Source: Chitinophaga pinensis (lineage in GTDB: Bacteria > Bacteroidota > Bacteroidia > Flavobacteriales > Flavobacteriaceae). Taken from it: 64,000 nucleotides of DNA. The position numbers and the translations under genes are program-made. The notes under the pieces are model-generated. The model saw nothing but the letters and a program-made list of their open reading frames with translations. It was not told the DNA's origin and did no database searches. Of the stretch, positions 1 to 10,600 are shown piece after piece (position 1 is the stretch's first letter; every line of letters starts with the position of its first letter). The DNA lies in contig CAMCDQ010000001.1 of NCBI GenBank assembly GCA_945873505.1, positions 79,548-143,547 on the forward strand, read 5' to 3'.

Positions 1-357
1 CGTCAAAATGCGGCACGCAAGTATTCTGCAGCTTTTGAAGGGCATAAAAATATTGTGGCACCAAGTATTTGCGACATTTGCGATTGCCACGTTTTTCACC
101 AATATACCCTAAGAATCATCGACGGCGACAGAGATGGATTGATGCAACATTTGCTTGATAAAGCCATTCCTTGCGCCATATATTATCCAATTCCGTTGCA
201 TTCTCAAAAGGCCTATTTGGATTCAAGATACAAAGAAGAAGATTTTCCAGTAACTAATTTATTGGCAAAACAAGTTATTTCTTTACCAATGCATACCGAA
301 TTAGATGACGAACAAATCAAGTTTATTACCGATTCAGTTTTAGAATATTTAAAATAA
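1..357 (+). CDS. DegT/DnrJ/EryC1/StrS-type sugar aminotransferase, C-terminal fragment (5' truncated by window)
   Basis: Frame 1 is open from base 1 (RQNAARKYSAAFEGHKNIVAPSICD...); the CDCHVFHQYTLRI...IPCAIYYPIPLHSQKAY...LPMHTELDDEQI motifs are typical of DegT family C-termini. The ORF track starts at an internal GTG. Confidence 0.85.
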   Translation, partial: RQNAARKYSAAFEGHKNIVAPSICDICDCHVFHQYTLRIIDGDRDGLMQHLLDKAIPCAIYYPIPLHSQKAYLDSRYKEEDFPVTNLLAKQVISLPMHTELDDEQIKFITDSVLEYLK

Positions 358-365
358 TTTTTTCT

Positions 366-435
366 GGAGCTAATCCTGCTATCCGCTTAATCCACGCCCA
401 AAAGCGTGGGATACCGCTGCTATCAGGGCTAAAAA
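366..435. repeat. Structured intergenic element (hairpin, Flavobacterium-type intergenic repeat-like)
   Basis: gagctaatcctgctatccgct...ccacgcccaaaagcgtgg...ccgctgctatcagggct: internal stem ccacgc/gcgtgg (392-397/404-409) flanked by partly complementary GCTATCCGCT / CCGCTGCTATC arms. Confidence 0.5.
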
Positions 436-458
436 CGATAACGTTCAAACAATATAAT

Positions 459-1472
459 ATGAAAATTTTAGTAACAGGAGGTTTAGGATTTATAGGTTCG
501 CACACTGTGGTAGAACTACAAAATAAAGGTTTTGAAGTAATTATCATTGATAATCTTTCCAATTCCTCGGAAACTGTTTTAGACGGAATTGTTGCTATTA
601 CGGGTAAAAAACCCGTGTTTGAAAACCTAGATGTTAGGGAAAAAACTGCCGTTCAAAATTTCTTTAAAAAGCACAACGATATTGCGGGTGTAATTCACTT
701 TGCGGCTTCAAAAGCAGTAGGTGAAAGCGTTGAAAATCCATTGTTGTATTATGAAAATAACATCAATACGTTGGTTTACTTACTTCAAGAATTGCAACAA
801 AAACAAGATGCCAATCTAATTTTTAGTTCTTCTTGTACGGTTTATGGTCAGGCCGAAATAATGCCAATTACTGAAAACGCCCCGATACAAGTAGCGATGT
901 CGCCTTATGGAAATACCAAGCAAATTGGTGAAGAAATAATAACCGATGTTACGAAAGTTACGAATATCAATGCTATTTTGTTGCGTTATTTTAACCCAAT
1001 TGGAGCTCATCCATCTGCCGAAATTGGAGAATTACCACTTGGAGTTCCTCAAAATTTAGTCCCATTTATAACGCAAACAGGTTTTGGATTGCGAAAAGAA
1101 TTGTCTGTATATGGAGATGATTATCCAACGCCTGACGGAACTGCTGTTCGTGATTATATTCACGTAGTAGATTTGGCGAAAGCCCACGTAATTGCATTGC
1201 AACGCTTGTTAAATAATAAAAACTTAGCAAAAGTAGAAACATTTAATCTTGGAACCGGAACAGGAAGTTCTGTTTTGGAAGTAATTCAAGCATTTGAAAA
1301 AGTTAGTGGTCAAAAATTACCTTACAAAATTGTAGATAGGCGAGAAGGCGATATCACTTCGGCGTACGCTAACACTGATAAAGCCAACGATGTTTTGGGT
1401 TGGAAAGCCGAGTTTACTCTTGAAGAAGCCATGGCAAGTGCCTGGAAATGGGAACAAAAAATTCGTTCTTAA
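459..1472 (+). CDS. galE: UDP-glucose 4-epimerase
   Basis: MKILVTGGLGFIGSHTVVELQ, SSSCTVYGQ, SPYGNTKQIGEEI, RYFNPIGAHPS: extended SDR GalE motifs. Confidence 0.9.
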   Translation: MKILVTGGLGFIGSHTVVELQNKGFEVIIIDNLSNSSETVLDGIVAITGKKPVFENLDVREKTAVQNFFKKHNDIAGVIHFAASKAVGESVENPLLYYENNINTLVYLLQELQQKQDANLIFSSSCTVYGQAEIMPITENAPIQVAMSPYGNTKQIGEEIITDVTKVTNINAILLRYFNPIGAHPSAEIGELPLGVPQNLVPFITQTGFGLRKELSVYGDDYPTPDGTAVRDYIHVVDLAKAHVIALQRLLNNKNLAKVETFNLGTGTGSSVLEVIQAFEKVSGQKLPYKIVDRREGDITSAYANTDKANDVLGWKAEFTLEEAMASAWKWEQKIRS

Positions 1473-1487
1473 TTTGATTCTCCTACT

Positions 1488-2735
1488 ATGAATCAAATTC
1501 AAAATTTACTAGTAATTGGTTTCGTTTGGCCCGAGCCAAATTCTTCTGCTGCAGGTACTCGAATGGAGCAATTATTGATTTTATTTAAACAATGGGGATG
1601 GAAAGTCACATTTGCATCACCTGCAATGGAAAGCGATTTCATGATTGATTTGGAAGCTATTGGAGTTGAAAAAAAATCAATTGCCTTGAATTGTTCCAGT
1701 TTTGATGAATTTATTCATGAGTTAAATCCTACGATGGTATTTTTCGATCGGTTTTTAATGGAAGAACAATTTGGTTGGCGTGTTGCGGAATTTTGTCCCA
1801 ATGCGTTAAGAATATTAGATACCATAGATTTGCATTGTTTGCGATTGTCACGCCAAAAAGCATTCAAAGAAAAATGCGATTTTGACATTAATGATTTGTT
1901 AACCGAAGAAATTTCTAAAAGAGAAATTGCCAGTATTTTGCGTTGTGATTGTTCGATAATGGTTTCGGAATTTGAAATGGATTTGTTGAAAAATACCTTT
2001 AAAATAGATTCGTCTTTATTGTATTATTTGCCATTATTATTGGAGCCAGTATCTACTGATGCAATTCAAAAATGGTTGCCTTTTGAAGAAATAAAAGATT
2101 TAATAATTATTGGAAATTTTCTCCATGAACCCAATTGGAATGCAGTTCAATATTTAAAAGAAACAATTTGGCCTTTGATTAGAAATGAAGTTTCAGAGGC
2201 AAATTTGCTTGTTTATGGTGCCTATCCTTCTCAGAAAGTTTTTCAATTGCACCAGCCAAAAGAAGGTTTCCATATTATGGGACGTGCAGATAATGCCCAA
2301 GAAGTAGTTTCGAAAGCAAGAGTTGTTTTGGCACCTTTGCGATTTGGAGCAGGAATAAAAGGAAAATTATTGGAAGCCATGCAATGTGGAACTCCGAGTA
2401 TAACCTCGTCAATTGGTGCGGAATCGATGTGTGGAGATTTGCCTTGGAACGGTTTTATAACTGATAGCCCAAGCGAATTTGCTGTGAAAGCGATTTCATT
2501 ATATAATGACAAAACCATTTGGAATTCAGCTCAAATTAACGGAATAAATATTATAGAAAAAAGGTATTTGAAATCTAACTTTATCTCAGAATTTAAACAA
2601 AACATTTTATCGCTTCAAACTAATTTAAAGCACCATCGCTTGAATAATTTTATTGGTGCTTTGTTGCAACATCAAACCCTACAAAATACTAAATACATGT
2701 CCAAATGGATTGAAGCCAAGAATAAATCTGAATAA
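1488..2735 (+). CDS. Glycosyltransferase family 4-like protein
   Basis: C-terminal GADNAQEVVSKARVVLAPLRFGAGIKGKLLEAMQCGTPSITSSIGAE motif typical of GT-B glycosyltransferases. Confidence 0.75.
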   Translation: MNQIQNLLVIGFVWPEPNSSAAGTRMEQLLILFKQWGWKVTFASPAMESDFMIDLEAIGVEKKSIALNCSSFDEFIHELNPTMVFFDRFLMEEQFGWRVAEFCPNALRILDTIDLHCLRLSRQKAFKEKCDFDINDLLTEEISKREIASILRCDCSIMVSEFEMDLLKNTFKIDSSLLYYLPLLLEPVSTDAIQKWLPFEEIKDLIIIGNFLHEPNWNAVQYLKETIWPLIRNEVSEANLLVYGAYPSQKVFQLHQPKEGFHIMGRADNAQEVVSKARVVLAPLRFGAGIKGKLLEAMQCGTPSITSSIGAESMCGDLPWNGFITDSPSEFAVKAISLYNDKTIWNSAQINGINIIEKRYLKSNFISEFKQNILSLQTNLKHHRLNNFIGALLQHQTLQNTKYMSKWIEAKNKSE

Positions 2736-2760
2736 ATATTCATTTTATTTTATTACAAAA

Positions 2761-2793
2761 AAAGTCCCGTTTTGAAACTCAAAACGGGACTTT
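2761..2793. terminator. Bidirectional Rho-independent terminator between convergent genes
   Basis: aaagtcccgtttt-gaaactc-aaaacgggacttt perfect 13-bp stem. Confidence 0.85.
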
Positions 2794-2810
2794 ATATTTA
2801 ATAGAATAAC

Positions 2811-4442
2811 CTATGCTAACATCGTAACTGGGTTTTCAATGTATTGTTTTAATGTTTGAAGAAATTGTGCTCCTGTAGCTCCATCAATCGTTCTGTGGTC
2901 GCAAGCCAATGAAAGCATCATCGTGTTTCCAACTACAATTTGACCGTTTTTAACTACTGGTTTTTCTACAATTGCACCAACAGATAATATTGCAGAATTG
3001 GGTTGGTTAATGATTGAATTGAATTCAGTTATACCAAACATTCCAAGATTAGAAATAGTGAACGTACTTCCTTCCATTTCTGAAGGTAATAATTTTTTAC
3101 TTTTTGCTCTTCCAGCAAGATCTCTCACGTTTCCGCCAATTTGAGACAAACTCATAGCATCTGTAAAAGGCAATACTGGAACTACCAAACCATCTTCAAC
3201 TGCAACAGCAACTCCAATATTCACGTGATAGTTGATAAGAATTGAGTCTTCTCTCCATTGAGAATTTATTTTTGGATGTTTTTTCAATGCCATTGCGCTT
3301 GCTTTTATCACCATATCGTTAAAGGATACTTTTGTATCTGGAACGCTGTTGATAATTGCTCTCGATTTTATTGCTTCGTCCATTGTAACCTCAATTACAA
3401 GGTTGTAATGCGGTGCTGTAAATAAAGATTCTGCCAAACGTTTAGCAATAATCTTGCGCATTTGTGAGTTCTTGATTTCCTCGGTAAGTTTTTCTCCTGC
3501 TGCTACAAATGGTCTAGCGACAGCAACTTCAACTTGTGGTTGTGTGTTTACATTTGGTTGAGCATTTTGAGTAGTTGCACTTGGTACAAAGTTTTCAACA
3601 TCACTTTTTATGATACGTCCATTTTCACCAGAACCATTAACTTGAGATAAATTAATTCCTTTTTCATCAGCAATTTTTTTAGCTAAAGGAGAAACAAATA
3701 CTCTTTCGTTTGAAGTCGTTGTAGTTGGTTGTTCGTTTATAGTTGTTGGTTGTTGGTTGTTGGTTGTTGGTTCTAAAACAGTTTCAACAGCTGCTGTGCT
3801 TGCTCCTGACTTAAAATTTTCAGCAATTCCTGTAATATTGGTTCCTTCAGGGCCAATAATTGCTAATAAAGAATCGCATGGTGCTGTTCCGCCTTCTGGG
3901 ATTCCAATATACAATAAAGTACCTGCATTGAAAGATTCAAATTCCATTGTGGCTTTGTCTGTTTCAATTTCTGCAAGAATATCACCTTCGGAAACTTTAT
4001 CGCCTACTTTTTTCAACCATGTTGCCACAGTTCCATCCGTCATAGTATCGCTTAAACGAGGCATTGTAACCACTACAACTCCTTTTGGAAGAGTCGTTGT
4101 TGGTTGTTGGTTGTTGGTTGTTGGTTCTAAAACAGTATGATTTGCCTCTTCTGCAACTTTCGCTTCGGGGGCAGATGAATTCAACAAAGAAGAAATATCT
4201 TCCCCTTCTTTTCCAATAATTGCTAATAATGAATCACAAGGTGCTGATTCCCCTTCTTTAATTCCAATATATAAAAGCGAACCAGAATTGAAAGATTCAA
4301 ATTCCATTGTAGCTTTATCTGTTTCAATTTCTGCAAGAATATCGCCTTCAGAAACTTTATCGCCAACTTTTTTAAGCCAAGACGCAACCGTACCTTCGGT
4401 CATTGTATCGCTCAAACGCGGCATTGTTATTACTGTTGCCAT
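2811..4442 (-). CDS. Pyruvate dehydrogenase complex dihydrolipoamide acetyltransferase (E2), two lipoyl domains
   Basis: Two ETDKATMEFES lipoyl motifs, peripheral-subunit-binding domain (VSPLAKKIADEKGINLSQVNGSGENGRI) and catalytic DHRTIDGA. Confidence 0.93.
   Translation of the reverse strand: MATVITMPRLSDTMTEGTVASWLKKVGDKVSEGDILAEIETDKATMEFESFNSGSLLYIGIKEGESAPCDSLLAIIGKEGEDISSLLNSSAPEAKVAEEANHTVLEPTTNNQQPTTTLPKGVVVVTMPRLSDTMTDGTVATWLKKVGDKVSEGDILAEIETDKATMEFESFNAGTLLYIGIPEGGTAPCDSLLAIIGPEGTNITGIAENFKSGASTAAVETVLEPTTNNQQPTTINEQPTTTTSNERVFVSPLAKKIADEKGINLSQVNGSGENGRIIKSDVENFVPSATTQNAQPNVNTQPQVEVAVARPFVAAGEKLTEEIKNSQMRKIIAKRLAESLFTAPHYNLVIEVTMDEAIKSRAIINSVPDTKVSFNDMVIKASAMALKKHPKINSQWREDSILINYHVNIGVAVAVEDGLVVPVLPFTDAMSLSQIGGNVRDLAGRAKSKKLLPSEMEGSTFTISNLGMFGITEFNSIINQPNSAILSVGAIVEKPVVKNGQIVVGNTMMLSLACDHRTIDGATGAQFLQTLKQYIENPVTMLA
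3743..3772. repeat. Heptanucleotide tandem repeat (TTGTTGG)x4 inside the PDH E2 linker
   Basis: Four exact TTGTTGG units at 3743-3770 followed by TT. Confidence 0.85.
4097..4126. repeat. Second heptanucleotide tandem repeat (TTGTTGG)x4 in the PDH E2 linker
   Basis: Four exact TTGTTGG units at 4097-4124 followed by TT and the same ttctaaaacagt flank as the first copy. Confidence 0.85.
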
Positions 4443-4447
4443 ATCGA

Positions 4448-5446
4448 TTAAAGTTTATGAGGGATAAATGGATAGTTTTCTTGTTCGTAAACCACATCGT
4501 ATAATTGTTGCACTTCTGGAAAAGGAGACGCTTCCGCAAATGCAACGCATTCTTCTACTAAATCTTTTACTTTTTCATCAATTGCTTCAATTTCTTCTTC
4601 AGTAGCATATTTTTGTTCCATAATTACATCTAAAACCTGAGTAATTGGATCTATTTTTCTGTATTCTTCAACTTCTTCTTTTGAGCGATACAATTGTGCA
4701 TCTGACATTGAGTGACCTCTGTAACGATATGTTTTCATCTCTAAAAATGTTGGACCGTCACCTCGACGCGCTCTTTCAATTGCCTCGTGCATTGCTTCCG
4801 CAACTTTCACAGGATTCATTCCGTCCACTGGTCCGCAAGGCATTTCATAACCCAAACCAAGTTTCCAAATATCAGTATGATTGGCAGTTCTTTCTACAGA
4901 TGTACCCATTGCATATCCATTGTTTTCTACAATAAACACTACTGGAAGTTTCCATAACATTGCCATATTAAAAGTTTCGTGAAGGGAACCTTGACGTGCT
5001 GCTCCATCACCAAAATAAGTCATAGTAACACCGCCAGTTTCAAAATATTTGTCTGCAAAAGCAAGTCCTGCACCCACTGGAATTTGAGCTCCTACAATTC
5101 CGTGACCACCATAAAAACGGTGTTCTCTAGAGAAAATATGCATAGAACCACCCATTCCTTTAGAAGTACCAGTAACTTTTCCTAATAATTCGGCCATGAT
5201 TTTTCTTGGATCAACACCCATTCCAATTGGCTGAACGTGATTTCTATAAGCAGTAATCATTTTGTCTTTAGTCAAGTCCATTGCATGTAAAGCACCTGCT
5301 AAAACAGCTTCTTGCCCATTATATAAATGTAGGAAACCTCTAACTTTTTGTTGAATGTAAAGCGCTGCTAATTTATCTTCGAATTTTCTCCAAAGTAGCA
5401 TGTCTTCATACCACTTTAAATAAACTTCTTTTGTAACTTCTTTCAT
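4448..5446 (-). CDS. pdhA: Pyruvate dehydrogenase E1 component, alpha subunit
   Basis: GMGGSMHIFS, GDGAARQGSLHETFNMAMLWKLPVVFIVENNGYAMGTS, YRGHSMSD. Start set to MKEVTKEVY (CAT at 5444-5446) rather than the ORF-track start at 5536. Confidence 0.93.
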   Translation of the reverse strand: MKEVTKEVYLKWYEDMLLWRKFEDKLAALYIQQKVRGFLHLYNGQEAVLAGALHAMDLTKDKMITAYRNHVQPIGMGVDPRKIMAELLGKVTGTSKGMGGSMHIFSREHRFYGGHGIVGAQIPVGAGLAFADKYFETGGVTMTYFGDGAARQGSLHETFNMAMLWKLPVVFIVENNGYAMGTSVERTANHTDIWKLGLGYEMPCGPVDGMNPVKVAEAMHEAIERARRGDGPTFLEMKTYRYRGHSMSDAQLYRSKEEVEEYRKIDPITQVLDVIMEQKYATEEEIEAIDEKVKDLVEECVAFAEASPFPEVQQLYDVVYEQENYPFIPHKL

Positions 5447-5671
5447 TTGAGTAGATTGTTTTTGTGTCTGAATATTATTAATTATTTCGAAAAATAATTT
5501 CCATACATAAATTTTCGAATTGCAAAAATAATACATTCCTACTAAGAACTAAAATTTAATAGTATTTTTATTTTATAATTTAGTACTCCTTGATTAATAG
5601 TTGTTAAAAAAGAGGTTTTGCTATTAAATTCTCAAATTATAACTAAATTCTCACATTAAATGTTTTTTTAG

Positions 5672-5718
5672 CCACAGATTCACAGATTTTAAACTATTTC
5701 TAATCTGTGAATCTGTGG
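5672..5718. repeat. Intergenic perfect inverted repeat (17-bp arms)
   Basis: ccacagattcacagatt (5672-5688) ... aatctgtgaatctgtgg (5702-5718). Confidence 0.8.
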
Positions 5719-5836
5719 TTAATTTTTATCGGTTTTTAATTTTACCTCCTAGTTTCCCCCCCAATTAAACCAATAATGTTCTTGTCCTTAGGAGTTTATT
5801 TGCTAATATTAAAAAGTGTAGCATTTTAATTTAGAT

Positions 5837-6319
5837 TTACAACAATTTTTTATCAAACATCAATGGCAATAAATTCTTCAATGAATCTGATTTGTATACA
5901 CTTCCAGCTTCTCCCATAAAATAAATTTCTATTGGCATTTCTTGTTTGATTTCGTATTCCGAAATGGATTGGCGACACGCTCCACAAGGCGGAATAGGAG
6001 TCAATGTTGGATTGGTGTCAGAAGTAGCGCTAATTGCCATTTTTACTATTTTAGCTTCTGGATATAATGCACCAGCTGAAAAAATTGCCACACGTTCTGC
6101 GCAAAGCCCCGACGGATAAGCAGCATTTTCCTGATTGGATCCTATAACAATTTTTCCGTTATCTAATAATAAAGCTGTGCCAACACGAAAACGAGAATAT
6201 GGAGCATACGCTTTTTTTCTAATTTCGATAGCTTGTTCCATTAATGATTGAATAGCTATTGGCAATTCTAGTATAGAATCAAAAGCGGTAAATTTGGAAG
6301 TAATACTAATTTCTTTCAT
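5837..6319 (-). CDS. cdd: Cytidine deaminase
   Basis: AYAPYSRFRVGTALL, SGLCAERVAIF and PCGACRQSISE zinc-binding motifs. Confidence 0.92.
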   Translation of the reverse strand: MKEISITSKFTAFDSILELPIAIQSLMEQAIEIRKKAYAPYSRFRVGTALLLDNGKIVIGSNQENAAYPSGLCAERVAIFSAGALYPEAKIVKMAISATSDTNPTLTPIPPCGACRQSISEYEIKQEMPIEIYFMGEAGSVYKSDSLKNLLPLMFDKKLL

Positions 6320-6390
6320 ACTTTATTGGGAAAAAAAATCCAAATTTCAATTGGATGAAATTTGGATCGTTTAGTTATTATTATTTTGAT

Positions 6391-7578
6391 TTATAGTTCT
6401 TCATACTTTTCTCCAAAATTAAATGTTAGCGAGAATCGAAGTGTGTTTTCTAATGGATTTTGAACTTTTGAAGCCGAGAATAAATAAGAAACATCTATTT
6501 TTACTACATTATATTTGAATCCTGCCCCTAAAGTAAAATATTGTCGAGCTCCTTTCACTGGGCTTTCATGAAAGTATCCCAAACGCATGGCAAAGGAATC
6601 TTGGTACAAATATTCGGCCGCTGCAGAATACGTAATTTCTTTTAACTCTTCACTGAATCCTCCAGGGGCATCTCCAAAAGACTTAAATATTCCTGAAACC
6701 CAGCCAATGTTTTTGTAGTCATTTTTTGCATCTGTAAAATCATCACTGTCTACGTTTCCATCATTATTATAATCATATAAATTATCTCTATCAATTTGTG
6801 GTGTTGGAACTAATAGTTTATTAAATTCTACACTTGCAGTTACTTTATTATAGTCGTCAAAAATAAAATCAAAACTCCCTCCTAATTTCATTTGAGCAGG
6901 CATAAAATTAGCATTTAGGTTATTATCAACAGAAGAATCATAACTAATTTTTGGCCCTAAGTTTTGGAAGTTAAAACCAATTCGATACCGTCCGTCAAAT
7001 TCAGAAAAGGCTGTTTGTTCCGATTGAAAAAATCCCGCAACATCAAAAGCAAATGATTTTGCAGCACGAGTATCGTTAAATGCATCTTGAATTTTTAGGC
7101 TGGAACTAATAAATCTTCCTGCAACTGCCATTGAAAATTTATCGCTTAATTTCAATGCATAAGAAACGTCTAAAGTAAATTCATTTGGTTTTACAACATT
7201 GGCAACATCATCAATAGCTTGACGCAATTCAATTTCTCCCAAACTAAAATAGCGAATACTTCCTGCAAAGGCACTTCTTTCATTTATTCTATTGAAATAA
7301 TTTACTTGACCTAATGAAATATCATTTACAATAGCGGTTAAATAAGGAGTGTAACTTGAAGTAAACCCCTGTTTTTCTATTGAAAAGGCATATTTTGCTG
7401 GATTCCATTGTTGCGAAAAGGCATCAGCAGAAGTAGCAACTCCTTGGTCTCCTAAACCTGCGGCTCTTGCATCAGCAGCTACTAATAGAAAAGGAACTCC
7501 CGTGGTTATAACTCTTTCTTGTGCTTTCGACATTTGTGTTGCACCTAAACAAAGCATTAAAATGGCTATTCTTTTCAT
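6391..7578 (-). CDS. porV: Type IX secretion system outer membrane protein PorV (LptO)
   Basis: Beta-barrel protein with signal peptide, ITTGVPFLLVAADARAAGLGDQGVATSAD start, immediately downstream of porU. Confidence 0.88.
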   Translation of the reverse strand: MKRIAILMLCLGATQMSKAQERVITTGVPFLLVAADARAAGLGDQGVATSADAFSQQWNPAKYAFSIEKQGFTSSYTPYLTAIVNDISLGQVNYFNRINERSAFAGSIRYFSLGEIELRQAIDDVANVVKPNEFTLDVSYALKLSDKFSMAVAGRFISSSLKIQDAFNDTRAAKSFAFDVAGFFQSEQTAFSEFDGRYRIGFNFQNLGPKISYDSSVDNNLNANFMPAQMKLGGSFDFIFDDYNKVTASVEFNKLLVPTPQIDRDNLYDYNNDGNVDSDDFTDAKNDYKNIGWVSGIFKSFGDAPGGFSEELKEITYSAAAEYLYQDSFAMRLGYFHESPVKGARQYFTLGAGFKYNVVKIDVSYLFSASKVQNPLENTLRFSLTFNFGEKYEEL

Positions 7579-7616
7579 TCTGATTTTAATTTTAATTGAA
7601 CAAATATAATATATTA

Positions 7617-10600
7617 TTAAAGTATTACAAGTTTTTCAAACTTTTCAGTTTTTTTATTCGTTAAAGAAGACTTGACGGTTAATTTATATACGTAAACTCC
7701 TTTTCCTATTTTATCGCCAAAATCATCCCTTCCGTCCCATGAGATTTCTCTACTAAGAAAGCCATCTGTAGTTACAATTTGATTTTTCGTCCAAACTATT
7801 TTCCCTGTAATTGTCATCACTTGCACTTGCACTTCCAAAGGTTCAAAAGGATGGTTATGTGTGAACCAAAATTGCGTGTAATTTACAAATGGATTGGGAT
7901 AATTTAGCACATTGGTAAGTGTCATGGTTTCATCGCCAACAACAATAAATTGGATTTCGGCAGTGATTGGATTGTTATAAACATCCCATGCTTTGAAAGT
8001 TATGGTGTGCAAACCAACTGCCAAATTTCGAAAAGGAAATTGCAATTTCCCCTTTTTATAATTGTCCAATTCCGTTTCATAATAATCATTCATTATATAA
8101 GGAGCACTTTCGTTTCCGTCTAAAATTGCTACAATATCGTGCCCAATTCCACTTGCTGTGTTGATTCCGTTTTCATCTTCAAGAAAGGCTAAAAATAAAG
8201 GCGAGGCATTTGTAATTCCACCATTTACAAAAGTTTGATCGTTCATAAATAGCTTTACGGTTGGTGCAGTGGTATCGGCTGCAGCCAATGTATTAATGCC
8301 TCCAATTTTGATTGTGGTGTCCACACCAGTATTGTCAACAAACGCTTGATTTTTTTTGGAATAAAAACTGATTCTTCCATTTCCAACAGGGATTTTTATG
8401 TCTCTTGGAACAACAAAACCAAAATCAAATTGACCATTGCTAATGGAAGCATTTCCTCTGAAAATAGTTTCACCTAAGGTGTTAAAATTAATCGCAGGGC
8501 TATTTCCATCATTATTGAAAGTGGCTTTAATGATATTTTTATCAAAAATAGTAACTGCCAAAGCACCATTATAAGTTGGTAAAAGCACATCATTTTCATC
8601 TGTAATTTCACCCGAAAGTTTTACATAAGCCAAAGATTGAAGATCTGGAATTGTTCCTGTAATTGGAATGTCATTTACTTTTGTTAAACGGATTTTTGGT
8701 TTCGGAATTGCCAACATTAATGCAGGATCACCAACATAAAAAACCACATTTGACGAAGAACTCGGATTGCTGTTTTTGGCTAATCGCAACGCCTCTGCAA
8801 TTGAAGTATATTGGTTGGAACCATAAGAAAATAAATATTGTGATAATTTGTCATTAAAATATTCTGCCGATCCTTGCCCAATAGAACGAATGGTTGTAAT
8901 CATAGAAATGGCACCTCCTTTTGGATTCCAATAGGTATATTCTCCAGCTGTTGGACGGTATGGATTGTCAAATCTTGAAAAATCGCAGGTTATGGTTATG
9001 AATAAAGGGTATTTGTATTGATTGCTCAAATTTTGCCCATCGGATTTTTCCCAAACCCGTTCCCCAGTTAATCCATCTTCACCACCGTGACCAAGATAAT
9101 TGAAAACTAAAGCTCCTTTTTCAAAGGCATTGAAAATATCTTCTCTGGCTTTTGGATAGCGATTTCCTCCCGATGAAGTTTCCTGAACATAAGAATCCAA
9201 CAATACTTTTTTGATATTTATAAATGGTTTTTCCAAAACAATTCTATCTGCCAATTGATTTTGCTTGGCTTGTAATGAAACATCTGAAGGTTTGTCCGAA
9301 TCATCAGAAATGGCAACATAATTATTTCGCCAATTGCCGAATGATTTAATATCATTGTATTCAAAAACCTTATTAATCATTTCTTCAGCTTGCGAAGTTG
9401 AACTCACTAACATTCGCCCTACGGTAATATCAATTCCGCCAAAAAAGTACGCTACATTTCCTTCTGTAGGATCCATATATCCGAAAAAGTCATCAGAAGC
9501 ATAGGATGATTCTCCAGCTGTTGTGCTGTTTAAGGCGTGATAAATAGGAACGATATTAGAATTATTTGGAATTCTGTCTTTATAATCGAACGATGCGTCG
9601 CCGAAAAGATTGAGGTATTTTATTCTTTTATCGGCACTTGAAGCATTTTCATAAATGTATTTCACAAAATTTCTAATCGCTGCAACGTCTTGTTTTCCGG
9701 AAGAAAATTCTTCATAAATAGCTTCTAGCGTTACCACCTTTACATTTAGTTGAGAATAATTTCTATGGAAAACGGCTAATTTTTCAGCTTGGTTTTTTAA
9801 AAAATTCGGAGTTACAATCAAATAATCGACATCTTGAAAAACATTCTGTTGGTTTTTGAAAATAGTGCCTTTCAAGTCTTGATTGGCAACTTTTGTTTGT
9901 GAATCTTCTAATGGTATGTAAAAATCAGTTTCATCGATAGCGATGTAGTTTCTAACTTCTCCCAAATTGGCTTTGAATGAAAAGTTTGGCTGACTCGCAT
10001 TTTCTATTTTAGTGGCATTATAAATATCGGTAATATCCCAAACTTGTTTAATTCCCGAAGCAGAATTTACTTGGTATTCTGCAATACCAGATAACGTACT
10101 TGCGTCATTATATTTAAATCGGAATTGCTTGCCATAACCAGTTAAGTTTCTCTTTGACGAAAGTAAAATGTTGTCAAGATATGCTTTTGCTGACGGAACT
10201 CCATTATTGTTATATGTCAATTTTATTTTGATAGTGTTTGATGCTAAAATTGTTGTGTTTGAAGGCAACGCAGCTATGCTAAGTTCGGTTCCAGATCCAG
10301 CGGTTAGAGCTGATAAATTGATGGTTCCAACTAATTGTGAATTAGCTTCTACCTTAAATGACGTAGCGTTGTATGCATCGGAACCGACATTAATGTTTAA
10401 TTTAGCAAAAGAAGAGGGAACGGCATTTGGCACTTCAAAGGTAAATTCTTGTTCGTTGTCAATATTAAAGGCTTCGCCAAGCCACTGTCTTCCTGCGCGC
10501 ACTACATTTACTTTGTCAACTTCGTGAAACTGATAATCGTCAAATGAAGTAATTGCTAATGTTGCTGCTCCAGAGGGTTGTTGCATATCCGTAATTCTTT

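Noticed and set aside
3757-4140. 127-aa plus-strand ORF
   Set aside because: Antisense to the PDH E2 lipoyl/linker region; composition follows the coding strand and the heptamer repeats.
10168-10527. 119-aa plus-strand ORF
   Set aside because: Antisense within porU; no recognisable domain.
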